From the NCBI GenBank assembly GCA_026003355.1, contig BPHC01000001.1, forward strand, positions 124,001 to 188,000: DNA of 64,000 bases. Reading direction: 5' to 3'. Below the pieces are notes generated by a model. It ran no database searches. It was given only the letters and a program-made list of their open reading frames with translations, and was not told the origin of the DNA. Made by a program: the position numbers and the translations under genes. Source of the DNA: Cyclobacteriaceae bacterium. GTDB taxonomy: Bacteria; Bacteroidota; Bacteroidia; Cytophagales; Cyclobacteriaceae. Below, piece by piece: positions 31,783 to 42,366 of the stretch. Position 1 is the stretch's first letter; each line of letters starts with the position of its first letter.

Positions 31783-32168
31783 ACCTTCGCTCTAAAAACC
31801 GCGTTGAACCAATGTTCAGCATGGCTTCCATGACTGACCTTATATTTCTGCTGCTGGTTTTTTTTATGCTTACTTCTTCGTTTGTAACGCCTTCAGGTTT
31901 ACCGGTTAACCTGCCCACCAGTGTGCAGAGCAAAATAGAAGTGCAGAAAGTATCGGTTACTGTAACCCGCGACCTGCAGTATTTTGTTAACGACAAAAAA
32001 GTTTCGCGTGCCATGCTGGAAGCCGAGCTCAAAAGCAGGCTCACGCCCGGCAGCGGCTCGGTGGTGCTGCACATCGACAAAGATGTACCCTGGGAACATG
32101 GCATTTATGTTGCCGATATTGCTACCCGCCTTGAGGCGAAAGTGATTGTGGCTACCAAACCCAGATAA
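31779..32168 (+). CDS. ExbD/TolR family biopolymer transport protein
   Basis: A short cytoplasmic N-terminus, one membrane helix containing the conserved aspartate (SMTDLIFLLLVFFML) and a periplasmic domain make up 129 residues, the usual ExbD size. It overlaps the ExbB gene by four bases and precedes the TonB-like gene by three bases. Confidence 0.93.
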   Translation: MNLRSKNRVEPMFSMASMTDLIFLLLVFFMLTSSFVTPSGLPVNLPTSVQSKIEVQKVSVTVTRDLQYFVNDKKVSRAMLEAELKSRLTPGSGSVVLHIDKDVPWEHGIYVADIATRLEAKVIVATKPR

Positions 32169-32171
32169 AAA

Positions 32172-33035
32172 GTGGTAACGGCCGAAGAAAAACGAAACAA
32201 CGGCATTGCCCTCCTGCTGTCGGTGCTCGTACACGGGGTGCTGTTGCTTATTCTGGTTTTCACCATTGCGTGGCGAGCGCCCAATCCGCCGCTGCCCGAA
32301 TACGGATTTGAGCTTAACCTGGGCACCGACCCGGCAGGGAGCGGTGACGTTCAAACCGAAACGCCATCCGGCTCTGAAAGCCCGGCAGAAACCGCACAGC
32401 CGGAAAACCAGCTTTCGCAACCCGAACAACCCGAAACCACAACGGCAACACAACCCGATGAAAGCCAGACAGATTTAAAACATGAAAGCCCTGTGGCCAT
32501 TCCCGGGGCCAAAAAAGAAGAAACCGTAAAGACCGACAAGCCGGTTGAGAAGGCTGAAAAGAAAGTTGAAAAGACGCCGGCTGCTGCCGACAGCAAACCC
32601 ACCGAAAAAACCGAAGAGAAAAAAGAAGCCCCGGCAAAACCGCTGGCCACCTACGAGGGGAAACCTCAGGGCGATAAACCCAAAACGGCGGGCGACCAGG
32701 GGAACCCTGAGGGTAAGCCCGATGCCCGTGCGCTTTACGGACAGCCCGGTGGAGGCGGCGGTGGCGTACAACTGGATCTGGCCGGCTGGACATGGGATTA
32801 TATCCCTACGCCCGAGATTCCACCCTCCGAACCAAACGGAAGGATTGTTATTGAAATTAAAGTAAACGATGAAGGCGAGATAATAGAAAGAAGAGTGATT
32901 GAAAACAGCAGTGGCCCTGAGGCTCTGAAAGTTTGCTTCAATGCACTGGATAAACTAACCTTTAACCGCACTGCCGGAGGGCAGATACCAACCGTTACCG
33001 TGGGCCGCATAACCTTCCTCATCCGTTCGCGATAA
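32172..33035 (+). CDS. TonB-family energy transducer
   Basis: The gene uses a GTG start three bases after exbD. The 287 residues show one N-terminal membrane helix (GIALLLSVLVHGVLLLILVF), a long Pro/Glu/Lys-rich linker that can span the periplasm, a Gly-rich turn, and a C-terminal TonB-like domain (GRIVIEIKVNDEGEIIERRV). With the two upstream genes it completes an ExbB-ExbD-TonB motor. Which receptors it drives cannot be told from the sequence. Confidence 0.88.
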   Translation: MVTAEEKRNNGIALLLSVLVHGVLLLILVFTIAWRAPNPPLPEYGFELNLGTDPAGSGDVQTETPSGSESPAETAQPENQLSQPEQPETTTATQPDESQTDLKHESPVAIPGAKKEETVKTDKPVEKAEKKVEKTPAAADSKPTEKTEEKKEAPAKPLATYEGKPQGDKPKTAGDQGNPEGKPDARALYGQPGGGGGGVQLDLAGWTWDYIPTPEIPPSEPNGRIVIEIKVNDEGEIIERRVIENSSGPEALKVCFNALDKLTFNRTAGGQIPTVTVGRITFLIRSR

Positions 33036-33089
33036 GTTTATTTCGTTTATGATATATGGCATTCAGCCTGCTGAAGGCCGGGAGGGTGC

Positions 33090-33118
33090 TTGACAATTCG
33101 CTGAAAAAATTATTTTTG
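33090..33118 (+). promoter_or_regulatory. Promoter of the gldA operon
   Basis: TATTTTTG at 33111-33118 matches TAnnTTTG and CTTG ends 18 bases upstream (TTG 33090-33092). Transcription from about 33125 would give a leader of about 28 bases before the gldA ATG. Confidence 0.6.
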
Positions 33119-33152
33119 CACCGCCTGTTTCGGGCAAAACCAATCCCTGCCT

Positions 33153-34082
33153 ATGGACATCCGCATAGAAAATCTTTCCAAGCGATATGGCATGCAGAAA
33201 GCCGTTGACGGCATTTCGTTTGAAGTTAAAACAGGCGAGATTGTTGGCTTTCTCGGACCGAACGGGGCTGGCAAAAGCACCACCATGAAAATGATTACCG
33301 GATACCTGGGCATTGGTGAAGGAGATATTTTTATCGGCAACCGCTCGGTGCGCCAGGAGGGCGATGAGTTAAAAAAACATATTGGCTATCTGCCCGAAAA
33401 TAATCCCCTGTATACTGATATGCCGGTTATTGATTACCTTTCGTTTTGTGCGGATCTGCAGGGTTTACCGCACGAAAAAAAATCCGGGCGCATCAAGGAG
33501 ATGATTCAGGTTACCGGATTGCAGGCCGAAAAACACAAAAAGATAGGCGAGCTTTCTAAAGGTTACCGGCAACGGGTGGGCTTGGCCCAGGCCATGATTC
33601 ACGACCCCGAGATTCTGATTCTGGATGAACCCACCACGGGGCTCGACCCTAACCAGATTGTAGAAATAAGAAAACTGATAAAGGAACTGGGCCGCCAGAA
33701 AACCGTTATACTCAGCACCCACATTCTTCCTGAAGTGGAGGCCACCTGCGACCGTATCCTCATCATCAACAAAGGCAAAATTGTGGCCAACGGAACGGCC
33801 GAATCGCTGCGCAACCAGTCATCGGGTAATACGGTTATGCGTGCGCTGATTGAAGGTGCCGATGCCGGAACCGTAAAAAATGCCCTGTTACAACTACCCG
33901 GAATTTTGCAGGTGCTGCCGGTTGATGGCCACCCCGGAAGGCTGGAAGTAACAGCCGCCCCGGGACATGCACTTGGACGAGCCCTGTTCAATTGCTGTGT
34001 GCAAAACGGATGGGTACTTGCCGAAGCAGTGCCGGTAGAAACCCGGCTGGAAGATATTTTCAGAAATTTAACCCTTAACTGA
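33153..34082 (+). CDS. gldA: Gliding-motility ABC transporter ATP-binding protein GldA
   Basis: The 309-residue ATPase has Walker A GPNGAGKST (about 35-43), Q-loop region, signature LSKGYRQRVGLAQAM and Walker B ILILDEPTTGLDP. Its C-terminal extension is typical of GldA/NatA-type subunits. GldA, GldF and GldG form an ABC complex needed for gliding in Flavobacterium. Here it is directly followed by gldF (one base) and gldG. Confidence 0.9.
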   Translation: MDIRIENLSKRYGMQKAVDGISFEVKTGEIVGFLGPNGAGKSTTMKMITGYLGIGEGDIFIGNRSVRQEGDELKKHIGYLPENNPLYTDMPVIDYLSFCADLQGLPHEKKSGRIKEMIQVTGLQAEKHKKIGELSKGYRQRVGLAQAMIHDPEILILDEPTTGLDPNQIVEIRKLIKELGRQKTVILSTHILPEVEATCDRILIINKGKIVANGTAESLRNQSSGNTVMRALIEGADAGTVKNALLQLPGILQVLPVDGHPGRLEVTAAPGHALGRALFNCCVQNGWVLAEAVPVETRLEDIFRNLTLN

Positions 34083-34083
34083 T

Positions 34084-34806
34084 ATGCAGGCTGTATGGGT
34101 AATTGCCAAACGCGAAGTTAACTCCTTTTTCGACTCACTTGTAGCGTATATCCTGTTGGTGCTCTTTCTTGGCTTCAGCGGGTTTTTTACCTGGCTGTTT
34201 GGTGCAGACATTTTTCTCTCGGGCCAGGCAAACCTTCAGGCATTTTTCTCCACCGCCTACTGGAGCCTGTTTTTCTTTATACCGGCTATTACCATGCGTT
34301 TGCTTGCCGAAGAAAACAAAACCGGCACCATTGAGTTGCTCCTTACCAAAGCGGTAACCGACCGGCAGGTGGTGGTGGGTAAGTTTTTGTCGGCCTGCAT
34401 CCTGGTAGGCATAGCCTTGATCTTCACCCTTCCTTACGCCTTTACCGTGGCCTCCATCGGACCGCTCGACTGGGGCGCCACACTGTGCGGCTACCTGAGC
34501 CTTATGCTTATGAGTGCCTCTTACATCAGTATAGGCCTTTATGCCAGCAGCCTTACCAGCAACCAGGTAGTGGCATTTCTTATCTCACTGTTTGCGGGCC
34601 TGTGTTTCCACGTTCTGTTCGATGCCCTGGCCGCAAATTTTACCGGCTTTGCCGGCATGCTTTTCAGTACCCTTAGCATGTCCGAACATTTCGACAGCCT
34701 TTCGCGGGGCGTAATTGATACACGCGATCTGATTTACTTTTTTTCAATAGTTGCTGCCGGCCTGCTGCTGGCAGAGTTTTCATTAACCAAACGAAATCTG
34801 GAATAA
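34084..34806 (+). CDS. gldF: Gliding-motility ABC transporter permease GldF
   Basis: The 240-residue protein has six predicted membrane helices, beginning with VWVIAKREVNSFFDSLVAYI and including FFIPAITMRLLAEENKTGTIELLLT. Both motifs are typical of ABC-2 permeases of the GldF family. It starts one base after gldA and ends two bases before gldG. Confidence 0.9.
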   Translation: MQAVWVIAKREVNSFFDSLVAYILLVLFLGFSGFFTWLFGADIFLSGQANLQAFFSTAYWSLFFFIPAITMRLLAEENKTGTIELLLTKAVTDRQVVVGKFLSACILVGIALIFTLPYAFTVASIGPLDWGATLCGYLSLMLMSASYISIGLYASSLTSNQVVAFLISLFAGLCFHVLFDALAANFTGFAGMLFSTLSMSEHFDSLSRGVIDTRDLIYFFSIVAAGLLLAEFSLTKRNLE

Positions 34807-34808
34807 GC

Positions 34809-36305
34809 ATGAAAACGCGTGTGTACACAACACTGGCGCTGTTGCTGGGTATATTGCTGGTGCTTAACCTGCTGTCAAACGAATTTCATTTCCGTCTGGA
34901 CCTCACCGAAGGAAAGCAATATACCCTTAGCCGGGCCACCCTGGACATTCTGCATAACCTCGAAGAACCCGTTACCGTAACTGCCTATTTTTCAAAAGAC
35001 CTTCCGCCGCACATTGCCAAAACCAGACGCGACTTTCAGGATATGCTGGTGGAGTATGCCATGCGATCCAACGGCATGGTGCAATACAAATTTGTAAACC
35101 CCAACGAAAAAGAAACACTCGAAACCGAAGCCACCAACAATGGCATTCAGCCCGTATTGATAAATGTGCGGGAGAAAGATCAGATAAAGCAGCAAAAGGC
35201 TTTTCTGGGTGCGGTTATAAGCCTGGGCGAAAAACAGGAAATACTGCCTTTTATACAACCCGGAGCCGCCATGGAATACGACCTTTCTACGGCCATAAAA
35301 AAGCTGTCGGTAAACGAGAAGCCTGTGATTGGTTTTTTGCAGGGTCATGGTGAGGCCACACCGGCCGAACTCAGACAATTATACAGCGAACTTGAAATTC
35401 TTTATACCCCGCAGGACGTGCGGCTCGATTCAATGGATGTACCGCCTCAGGTTAAGACGCTGGTCGTTATCCGGCCGAACGATACCATTCCACCGGCACA
35501 GCTGGAACGCATAGATCAGTTTCTGGCAAGGGGAGGCAGGTTGTTGCTGGCGCTGAACCGCGTGCAGGGCGATCTGCAGCAATCAGTAGGCTTTGCCATT
35601 AAAACAGGCTGGGAAGAGTGGCTGGCCAAACGCGGCATTACGATTGATGATTCTTTTGTTATCGACATCCGGTCTGGTTCGGTAACCGTACAGCAGCAAA
35701 CGGCTTTCGGGTTACTGCAAACGCAGATGCCCTTTTATTACCTGCCCATTGCTGCATCTTTTGCCCAGCATCCGGTAACTACCGGTCTGGAGAATGTAAT
35801 GTTTGAATTTGTGAGTCCCCTGGAAGCACAGCCCGATTCAGGCTTAAATTTCACGCCATTGATATTTTCATCCGAACGGTCTAATGCGCTAAAAGCACCC
35901 CAGTTTTTTGATATAAACCGGCAATGGACCGAAACAGATTTTTCCAGGCAGAATCTGGTTCTGGCCGGAGCATTGGAAGGACCCTTAGCTGGCAGCACCT
36001 CAACCCGTATGGTGGTAATTGCCGATGGCGACTTTATGCTCACCTCCAATCAGCGCAGACCCCCTGATAACATTAACCTGATTGCCAATGCAATCGACTG
36101 GCTATCGGACGATACCGGACTGGTTTCTCTGCGTACCAAGGGGGTAACCTCGCGGCCCCTTGAAGAACTGGCCGATGCCACCAAAACTGCTTTAAAATAT
36201 ACCAACTTCCTGTTGCCTGTACTGTTAACCATAGGGTATGGCCTGTACCGCTACCAGCAAAACCGGATACTTCGCATAAAACGCATGACTGATTGGTATC
36301 AATAA
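34809..36305 (+). CDS. gldG: Gliding-motility ABC transporter auxiliary protein GldG
   Basis: The 498 residues begin with a membrane helix (VYTTLALLLGILLVLNLLS). A soluble domain follows with the family hallmark RLDLTEGKQYTLS and the segment EPVTVTAYFSKDLPP. A membrane helix precedes the basic C-terminus. GldG is the large extracytoplasmic partner of GldF. The gene sits in the canonical A-F-G order. Confidence 0.92.
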   Translation: MKTRVYTTLALLLGILLVLNLLSNEFHFRLDLTEGKQYTLSRATLDILHNLEEPVTVTAYFSKDLPPHIAKTRRDFQDMLVEYAMRSNGMVQYKFVNPNEKETLETEATNNGIQPVLINVREKDQIKQQKAFLGAVISLGEKQEILPFIQPGAAMEYDLSTAIKKLSVNEKPVIGFLQGHGEATPAELRQLYSELEILYTPQDVRLDSMDVPPQVKTLVVIRPNDTIPPAQLERIDQFLARGGRLLLALNRVQGDLQQSVGFAIKTGWEEWLAKRGITIDDSFVIDIRSGSVTVQQQTAFGLLQTQMPFYYLPIAASFAQHPVTTGLENVMFEFVSPLEAQPDSGLNFTPLIFSSERSNALKAPQFFDINRQWTETDFSRQNLVLAGALEGPLAGSTSTRMVVIADGDFMLTSNQRRPPDNINLIANAIDWLSDDTGLVSLRTKGVTSRPLEELADATKTALKYTNFLLPVLLTIGYGLYRYQQNRILRIKRMTDWYQ

Positions 36306-36315
36306 CCCGTTATCT

Positions 36316-37239
36316 ATGCGTAAGATTAATGTAAAATACCTCGTTACAGCCTTTGTTGCCCTGCTGGCCACCTGGCTTATTGCACTCTATACCGGTTCGG
36401 CCAGAAAATCATCCAATGTGCGTACGGAGTTGCTGAATCTGGACACAGCCCAGGTAGATGAGTTGCTCATTCACAGGCAGGGCGAAGGTACACCCATTGT
36501 TCTGAAACGCCTTGAAAAAAGAAGCTGGAAAGTTGGTTTTGAAAATCAAATGGCCTATCATGCCGATCCGGCTGCAGTGAAGCAGGCGCTGGGCGTTTTG
36601 CATAAACTTACCGCGCAACGCATGCTTACCCGCCAAAAGAGCAAATGGAAACAATACGAAGTTACCGACAGCGCAATGCTGGTAAAAGCCATGCGCAAAG
36701 GCAAACCTATCGCTGCATTGCGGATAGGTAAGGTGTTGTACCCTGCTTCGGGAAATGCATTTACGGCGGTGAGACTGAACGATGAAACCGAAACCTTTGC
36801 GGTTGAAGGTTACCTGAGCACCAACCTGGGCCGCAGCCTTACCGACTGGCGCAATAAAACCTTTATGCGGCTTAACCCCGAAAAGGCCGATAAAATTATT
36901 TTTGAATATCCGGCCGACTCTTCCTTTACGCTGCTTAAAGCAGATACCATCTGGAAACTTGATGAAAAGCCGGTAAGCCCGGATAAGGTAAACCGGTACC
37001 TCAACCAATTCAGAAACAAAAACCTCAGTTCTTTTGCCGATGATTTCGCCCCACCGGGTGAACCGCTTTTCCGCATACGTTTTGAGGGCATGGGTGCCGA
37101 ACTCGAACGGGTGGATATCTGGCAAAAGCCAGACAGCACCTATGTTTTGCGCGGCGTTCATCTGCCCGTGTTCTTTTCCAGCCAGGGGTCGGCCATTATC
37201 AGCGAACTGCTTAAACCGAAAAAACACTTCCTGCCATAG
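36316..37239 (+). CDS. DUF4340 domain protein, GldG-associated
   Basis: The 307-residue protein has an N-terminal membrane anchor (YLVTAFVALLATWLIALY) and DUF4340-like periplasmic repeats (EELLIHRQGEGTPIVLKRL-type strands, NKTFMRLNPEKADKIIFEYP). A DUF4340 gene directly after gldG is a common arrangement in Bacteroidota, so it is likely part of the ABC complex. Its exact role is unknown. Confidence 0.85.
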   Translation: MRKINVKYLVTAFVALLATWLIALYTGSARKSSNVRTELLNLDTAQVDELLIHRQGEGTPIVLKRLEKRSWKVGFENQMAYHADPAAVKQALGVLHKLTAQRMLTRQKSKWKQYEVTDSAMLVKAMRKGKPIAALRIGKVLYPASGNAFTAVRLNDETETFAVEGYLSTNLGRSLTDWRNKTFMRLNPEKADKIIFEYPADSSFTLLKADTIWKLDEKPVSPDKVNRYLNQFRNKNLSSFADDFAPPGEPLFRIRFEGMGAELERVDIWQKPDSTYVLRGVHLPVFFSSQGSAIISELLKPKKHFLP

Positions 37240-37272
37240 TTTTTACAACAGGGCATGGTTGTTGAAAAGTGC

Positions 37273-37302
37273 TTTGAAGGCTCGCGACTTTTTGTAATCT
37301 TG
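37273..37302 (+). promoter_or_regulatory. Promoter of the Asp-box protein gene
   Basis: TTTG at 37273-37276 and TAATCTTG (one mismatch to TAnnTTTG) at 37295-37302 are separated by 18 bases. The predicted start leaves a leader of about ten bases before ATG 37320. Confidence 0.5.
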
Positions 37303-37319
37303 TTGCCTTAAGCAAAGTT

Positions 37320-40300
37320 ATGAAACGATTTCTAACCGCTCTCATGGGCGTTGTCATGCTGTTGGGTTATGCTCAGCCTCCCGACAGCCTGTTCAGGAAT
37401 ATTTTCTTTCGTAACATTGGTCCTTTTCGCGGGGGGCGTTCGGTGTGCACCAGCGGAGTGGTGAACAATCCCCTGGTGTATTACATGGGCACCACCGGCG
37501 GCGGTGTGTGGAAAACAGAAGATGCCGGCACTACCTGGAAAAACATTTCCGACGGGTACTTTGGCACCGGATCGGTCGGGGCTGTTGCCGTATCCGAAAG
37601 CAATCCAAACATTGTGTATGTGGGCATGGGCGAGCATGCTCCGCGCGGAGTTATGACTTCTTACGGAGATGGAGTGTATAAATCGTATAACGGGGGAAAA
37701 ACCTGGGAAAAACTGGGACTTGAAAACACGCGGCAGATTGCACGCATCGTCATCCACCCCCAAAACCCCGACATTGTGTATGTGGCAGCTCAGGGCGCCA
37801 TAAACGGTCCTACGGCCGACCGGGGTGTGTACAAGTCGGTTGATGGCGGAAAAACCTGGCGCAAAACATTATTTGTGAACGAGTACACCGGCTGCTCAGA
37901 ATTATCAATTGATTATCAGAATCCGCGCGTGTTGTATGCGGCCATGTGGCACCATCAGCGTCTGCCATGGAAAGTAATAAGTGGCGGACCGGGCAGCGGC
38001 CTGTATAAATCAGTTGACGGGGGAGAAACCTGGCAGAAGATTCATAACGGTCTGCCAGGCGAAATGGGCAAGATGGCTGTAACGGTATGCCGGTCGAACC
38101 CCGAAAAAGTATATGCGCTTATTGAAAGCGACTCGGAAAAAGAACAGGGCGGTTTGTTTGTGAGCCACAACGGGGGGCAATCGTGGGCGAAGGTAAGCAG
38201 CGACCACCGGCTGGTGCAGCGGGCCTGGTACTATATTGAAGTTTTTGCAGACCCCCTTGATGATAATACGGTATATGTTTTAAGTGCACCAGCCCTTCGA
38301 TCAATTGACGGCGGCAAAACCTGGCAAACCATAGCAGGGCCACATGGTGACTATCACGACATGTGGATTAATCCTTACAACCCGAAAAACTTTGCCCTTG
38401 CCGATGACGGGGGAGTGGGCATAACCTTTAACGGTGGCGCTACTTTTTCAACACAGTACAACCAGCCTACCGGGCAGTTTTACCGCCTCAGTGCCGATAA
38501 CCATTTTCCCTACCGCATATATTCCGCCCAGCAGGACAACACCTCGGTGCGGATAGAAAGCATTGCCATAGGCCGGCATGGTATTACACAGGAAAACTGG
38601 ACCTATTCGGCCGGTGGTGAAAGTGCTTTTCTGGCTTTTAATCCGGATAATCCGCGCTATGTGCTGGGGGGCAGCTACCTGGGCACCATAGAGGTGCTGG
38701 ATGCTGAGGCCAAAGCGTCTACCAACATCATGGCCGCGCCCATACAGTATCTGGGACGCGATGCCAAAGACATGAAATACCGGTTCAACTGGAATGCTCC
38801 CATCCTGTGGTCGCGCCACGAACCCAATACATTTTACCATGCTGCCCAATGCCTTTTGCGTACACGCAATATGGGGCTCACTTGGGAAGAAGCTTCGCCC
38901 GACCTTACCCGAAATGAAAAAGAAAAGCAGGGTAAAATGGGAGGCCCCTACACGAACGAGGCTGTGGGTGCCGAAAACTACGGTACCATAAGCTATGTGG
39001 CCGAATCGGCTGACGAGCCGGGAACAATATGGGTAGGTACGGATGACGGGCTGATACAGCTTACCCGCGATTTTGGAAAAAGCTGGGTAAACGTTACGCC
39101 AAAAGGCATGCCCGAAACACTGGTTAATGCCATTGAGTTAAGTGCACACAGCAAAGGAACAGCCTACATTGCCACCACCCGCTACAAGTTTAACGACCTG
39201 GCACCCGCCATTTACAAAACCACCGATTACGGTAAAACCTGGACCAGCATAACCAGAGGTTTACCTTATGGTGCCTACACCCGTGTGATTCGCGAAGATA
39301 CGTGGCGCAAAGACCTGCTGTTTGCAGGCACCGAAACCGGCCTGTATGTTTCGTTTAACGGAGGCCTGCAATGGCAGCGTATGCAATTAAACCTGCCCAT
39401 CACCCCGATAACCGATTTGCTTATCCACCGGGATAACCTGATAGTGGCAACCATGGGCAGGGCCCTCTGGATTCTGGACGACCTGCATGTGCTTAGGCAG
39501 TTTCGGCCGGAAGATGTAAAGGGAAAGCTTTACCAGCCCGCTGATGCTGTATCAGGCAACTGGCGCAGTGTGCTAAACGATCCACCTGAAGATTTTGAAG
39601 GCACCAGCCCCTTTAGCGGCATAAACCCTGTTAATGGTGTAACGATTCACTACTTTCTTCCCGACAAATTGCCCGATTCGGTTCATTTAACACTTACTGT
39701 TTCGGATGAAAAAGGAAATGTACTAAGAACATTTTCATCAAAAGCCGATGAAACATTCCATGAATATGACGGAGGCCCCCAGACTGAACCGGTACTAACA
39801 CGCCTAAAGGGCCTTAATCGTTTTGTCTGGGATATGCGCCATGCCACCATGCCGGGCATTACCGGCGCCTACATAGAAGGCAGCTACCGCGGGCATAAGG
39901 TTATTCCGGGTACCTATACGTTGCAGTTAAGCTATGCCGATAAAACCTGGAAAACGGCTGTACGGGTTAAAGATAACCCGCTGAATAACATAGCAGATGA
40001 ACAATACCGCGAATACGATGCATTTATGCGTATGCTTGAGGCTGAGCTAACCGATATGCATAAAAAGACCAATGCACTGTATAAAGCTCAACAACAATTA
40101 AGTGAGTTGTTAACCGAACTGCAGCGTAACGAAAAATATGCCCCGCTGGCTAAAGAAGCCAAAAGCTTGTTGCAGAAAATGCGCGACTGGGATGAAGATA
40201 TGGTGCAGCGAAAATCAAAGGCATACGATGATGTGGAGAATTTTCCCAATAAGTTTACGGCCAACTTTCTTTTTCTGATTAATCAAACCGAAAACGATAT

Positions 40301-40463
40301 ACCCCGTGTAAACCAACCTTCGCGGCAGCGTTATACCGAACTGCACGCCCAATGGCAGGAATTAAACAACAGGTTCGAAAGCCTGGTAAATAGCCAGCTG
40401 CCCGCCTTTAACCGCAAGCTTGCAGAAGCTGGTGTGGGCGCAATAAGATGGGGTGGTTTTTAA
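37320..40463 (+). CDS. Secreted Asp-box (VPS10/BNR-like) beta-propeller protein
   Basis: A signal peptide (ending LLGYAQ) is followed by a double-propeller region. It contains at least eight Asp-box motifs of the form S-x-D-G-G-x-T-W ([48 protein letters not shown]). After about residue 740 comes a beta-sandwich and then a helical C-terminal domain. This is the VPS10/sortilin-like or xyloglucanase-like exo-propeller family common in Bacteroidota, often loosely called glycosyl hydrolase. I cannot identify catalytic residues, so hydrolase activity is unproven. Its stop overlaps the stop of the convergent kinase gene in a shared TTAA. Confidence 0.85.
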   Translation: MKRFLTALMGVVMLLGYAQPPDSLFRNIFFRNIGPFRGGRSVCTSGVVNNPLVYYMGTTGGGVWKTEDAGTTWKNISDGYFGTGSVGAVAVSESNPNIVYVGMGEHAPRGVMTSYGDGVYKSYNGGKTWEKLGLENTRQIARIVIHPQNPDIVYVAAQGAINGPTADRGVYKSVDGGKTWRKTLFVNEYTGCSELSIDYQNPRVLYAAMWHHQRLPWKVISGGPGSGLYKSVDGGETWQKIHNGLPGEMGKMAVTVCRSNPEKVYALIESDSEKEQGGLFVSHNGGQSWAKVSSDHRLVQRAWYYIEVFADPLDDNTVYVLSAPALRSIDGGKTWQTIAGPHGDYHDMWINPYNPKNFALADDGGVGITFNGGATFSTQYNQPTGQFYRLSADNHFPYRIYSAQQDNTSVRIESIAIGRHGITQENWTYSAGGESAFLAFNPDNPRYVLGGSYLGTIEVLDAEAKASTNIMAAPIQYLGRDAKDMKYRFNWNAPILWSRHEPNTFYHAAQCLLRTRNMGLTWEEASPDLTRNEKEKQGKMGGPYTNEAVGAENYGTISYVAESADEPGTIWVGTDDGLIQLTRDFGKSWVNVTPKGMPETLVNAIELSAHSKGTAYIATTRYKFNDLAPAIYKTTDYGKTWTSITRGLPYGAYTRVIREDTWRKDLLFAGTETGLYVSFNGGLQWQRMQLNLPITPITDLLIHRDNLIVATMGRALWILDDLHVLRQFRPEDVKGKLYQPADAVSGNWRSVLNDPPEDFEGTSPFSGINPVNGVTIHYFLPDKLPDSVHLTLTVSDEKGNVLRTFSSKADETFHEYDGGPQTEPVLTRLKGLNRFVWDMRHATMPGITGAYIEGSYRGHKVIPGTYTLQLSYADKTWKTAVRVKDNPLNNIADEQYREYDAFMRMLEAELTDMHKKTNALYKAQQQLSELLTELQRNEKYAPLAKEAKSLLQKMRDWDEDMVQRKSKAYDDVENFPNKFTANFLFLINQTENDIPRVNQPSRQRYTELHAQWQELNNRFESLVNSQLPAFNRKLAEAGVGAIRWGGF

Positions 40464-42332
40464 CCGGCAGTTTCCGGTGTGGTAGCTGTTTTAAACCACA
40501 CCCTGAACGCTGCGCCTCCTTCGGGGTGGTTGGCGCACTCCAGCCTGCCTCCATGCCGTTCAAGTAACTCGGCACATAGCCTCAAACCCAGGCCGGTACC
40601 CTTTTCGCCCAGGGTGCCAGGCTTGTTAACAGGGTTTGCGGTGGCCAGTTGCTGCATAAGGTTTTCCGGAATGCCCGCACCCTTATCGCGTACTTCAAAA
40701 TAGCATTCGTCATTGTTTTGCCCCGAGCATACAAAAACAGTCCCTCCCGGATTACTGAATTTAATGGCATTGTGAATAAGATTTCGCAGTATAAGCTCCG
40801 CTACATTCCGGTCGGCTGTAATGTACAGCTGTGGGTCAGTCTGGTTAACAAGTTCAATTTTTTTGTGTGCCGCTATTTCAATATATAACCTGAATACCAG
40901 GTTTACCAGTTCGTGCATATCAATCGATACGGGCAGAAATGTTAACAAGCCCAGCTGGGTGTGCCCCCATTTCAACAGGTTTTCCAGTGTTTCGCTGGTG
41001 CCCAGCAGCAATTGATTGACTTTGGGTGTCATCATTCTGAATTCCACCTCGGTAATCTGGCCTTTTTGCAGCATGGAAAGCAGTCCGCTAAGGCTTACCA
41101 GCGGACTGCGCAAATCATGGCTGATAACGGAAAACAGTTTATCGCGTAGCGCTGCTGCCTGCGCTAATTTTTGGTTTTGCTCCTCTATGAGCATATTTTT
41201 CCTTTGAAGTTCCCGATTGGCCTGTTTACGATAGTAATTATTCCGCAACGATAAAATCAGTATCGTTCCCATCAGCACCAAAACAATTGCAAAGGCTATT
41301 GAAAAGATAAGCTGCTCCCGTTGGGCCCGCTGCGCCTCTAGCTTAAGGGTAGCAATTTGTTTTAGCTGTCGTTCATTTTCCAGCTGGTGGTTGGCCAGCA
41401 GTGCACGCTGAGCTATTTCCACGTTCAGCAGCGAATCTTTCAACATGTTGTAACGGGTAAGATGGAAATAGGCTTTGGCGGGGTTATCCAGTGCGGCATA
41501 AGCTTCGGCCAAGCCTTTGTGCGATTCTTTTATCACCTCGCGCAGTTTTAATGTCGATGCCACCGTGGCAGCCTCCGTAAACCAGGTCAATGCCTGTTTA
41601 TGCCAGCCGGCCTTCAACGCTGTTTCGCCCATAAGCTGCTTGTTGTAGGCAAAAACCGCCTTTTCGTTTGCCTGCTGTGCTGCCTGGTTTGAAATTCCGA
41701 AGTGGTAAAGGGCTGAATCGTAGTTGTTCTGAGCTTTGTAAATCAATCCCTTTGAATTGTGGTTGTAAGAAAGCAGCAGGTAATCCTTAAGCGAATCGGC
41801 TAACCGAATACCTTCATTGGCCAGGCGGTGTGCTTCGGCAAGATTATCACCCGTTATGGCATAAATCCAGCTAAGGTTACCGCAGTTGGCGGAAATGTTT
41901 CGGGAGTCATTCAATTTTATAAAGTATTCGCGGGCCTTAAGCTGATGTGCCAGCGCCGTATTATATTGTTTTATACCCAGCGTGTTTACCCAACCAAGCA
42001 GCCGGTGGGCAAGGGCCATGGCCAGCGTGTCTGCTTCATCAGTGGCTTTGGCGAGGATCTTTGTGGCCTGCTCCACAGCCTTGGCATAGTTGCCCAGTAT
42101 GAAATGATACTCGCCTAATGCAATGAACGCCAGGTTTTCTCCATGATGGTACCGGGTTTTGCGCGCAAGCGCCAGGGCTTCATTTATCTTTTGCAGCGAC
42201 TTATCCGGGTCGTTGCGCTGGTAAAATTGTGCCGAATCCAGCAGCATAATAAATTCCTGCTGTTGGGCATTTGCTGCCGGTGCAGCCAGGATGAACAAAA
42301 GCAAATGTATGAGTCACCTTATGTAGCCGCAT
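40460..42332 (-). CDS. TPR-containing membrane sensor histidine kinase
   Basis: An open frame runs from a TTG at 42304, but the better start is ATG 42332. From there the frame [12 protein letters not shown] joins the hydrophobic [13 protein letters not shown] if one T of a TTT run is extra, giving a normal signal peptide. Then follow periplasmic TPR helices (about 20-300), one membrane helix ([21 protein letters not shown]), a coiled coil, HisKA ([13 protein letters not shown]) and HATPase ([19 protein letters not shown]). This is the Bacteroidota TPR-kinase type; its response regulator is not adjacent. It follows the nuclease gene by about 35 bases. Confidence 0.88.
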
Positions 42333-42366
42333 TTCAATTTATGCCCATTTTAAGTAAACTTATCCG

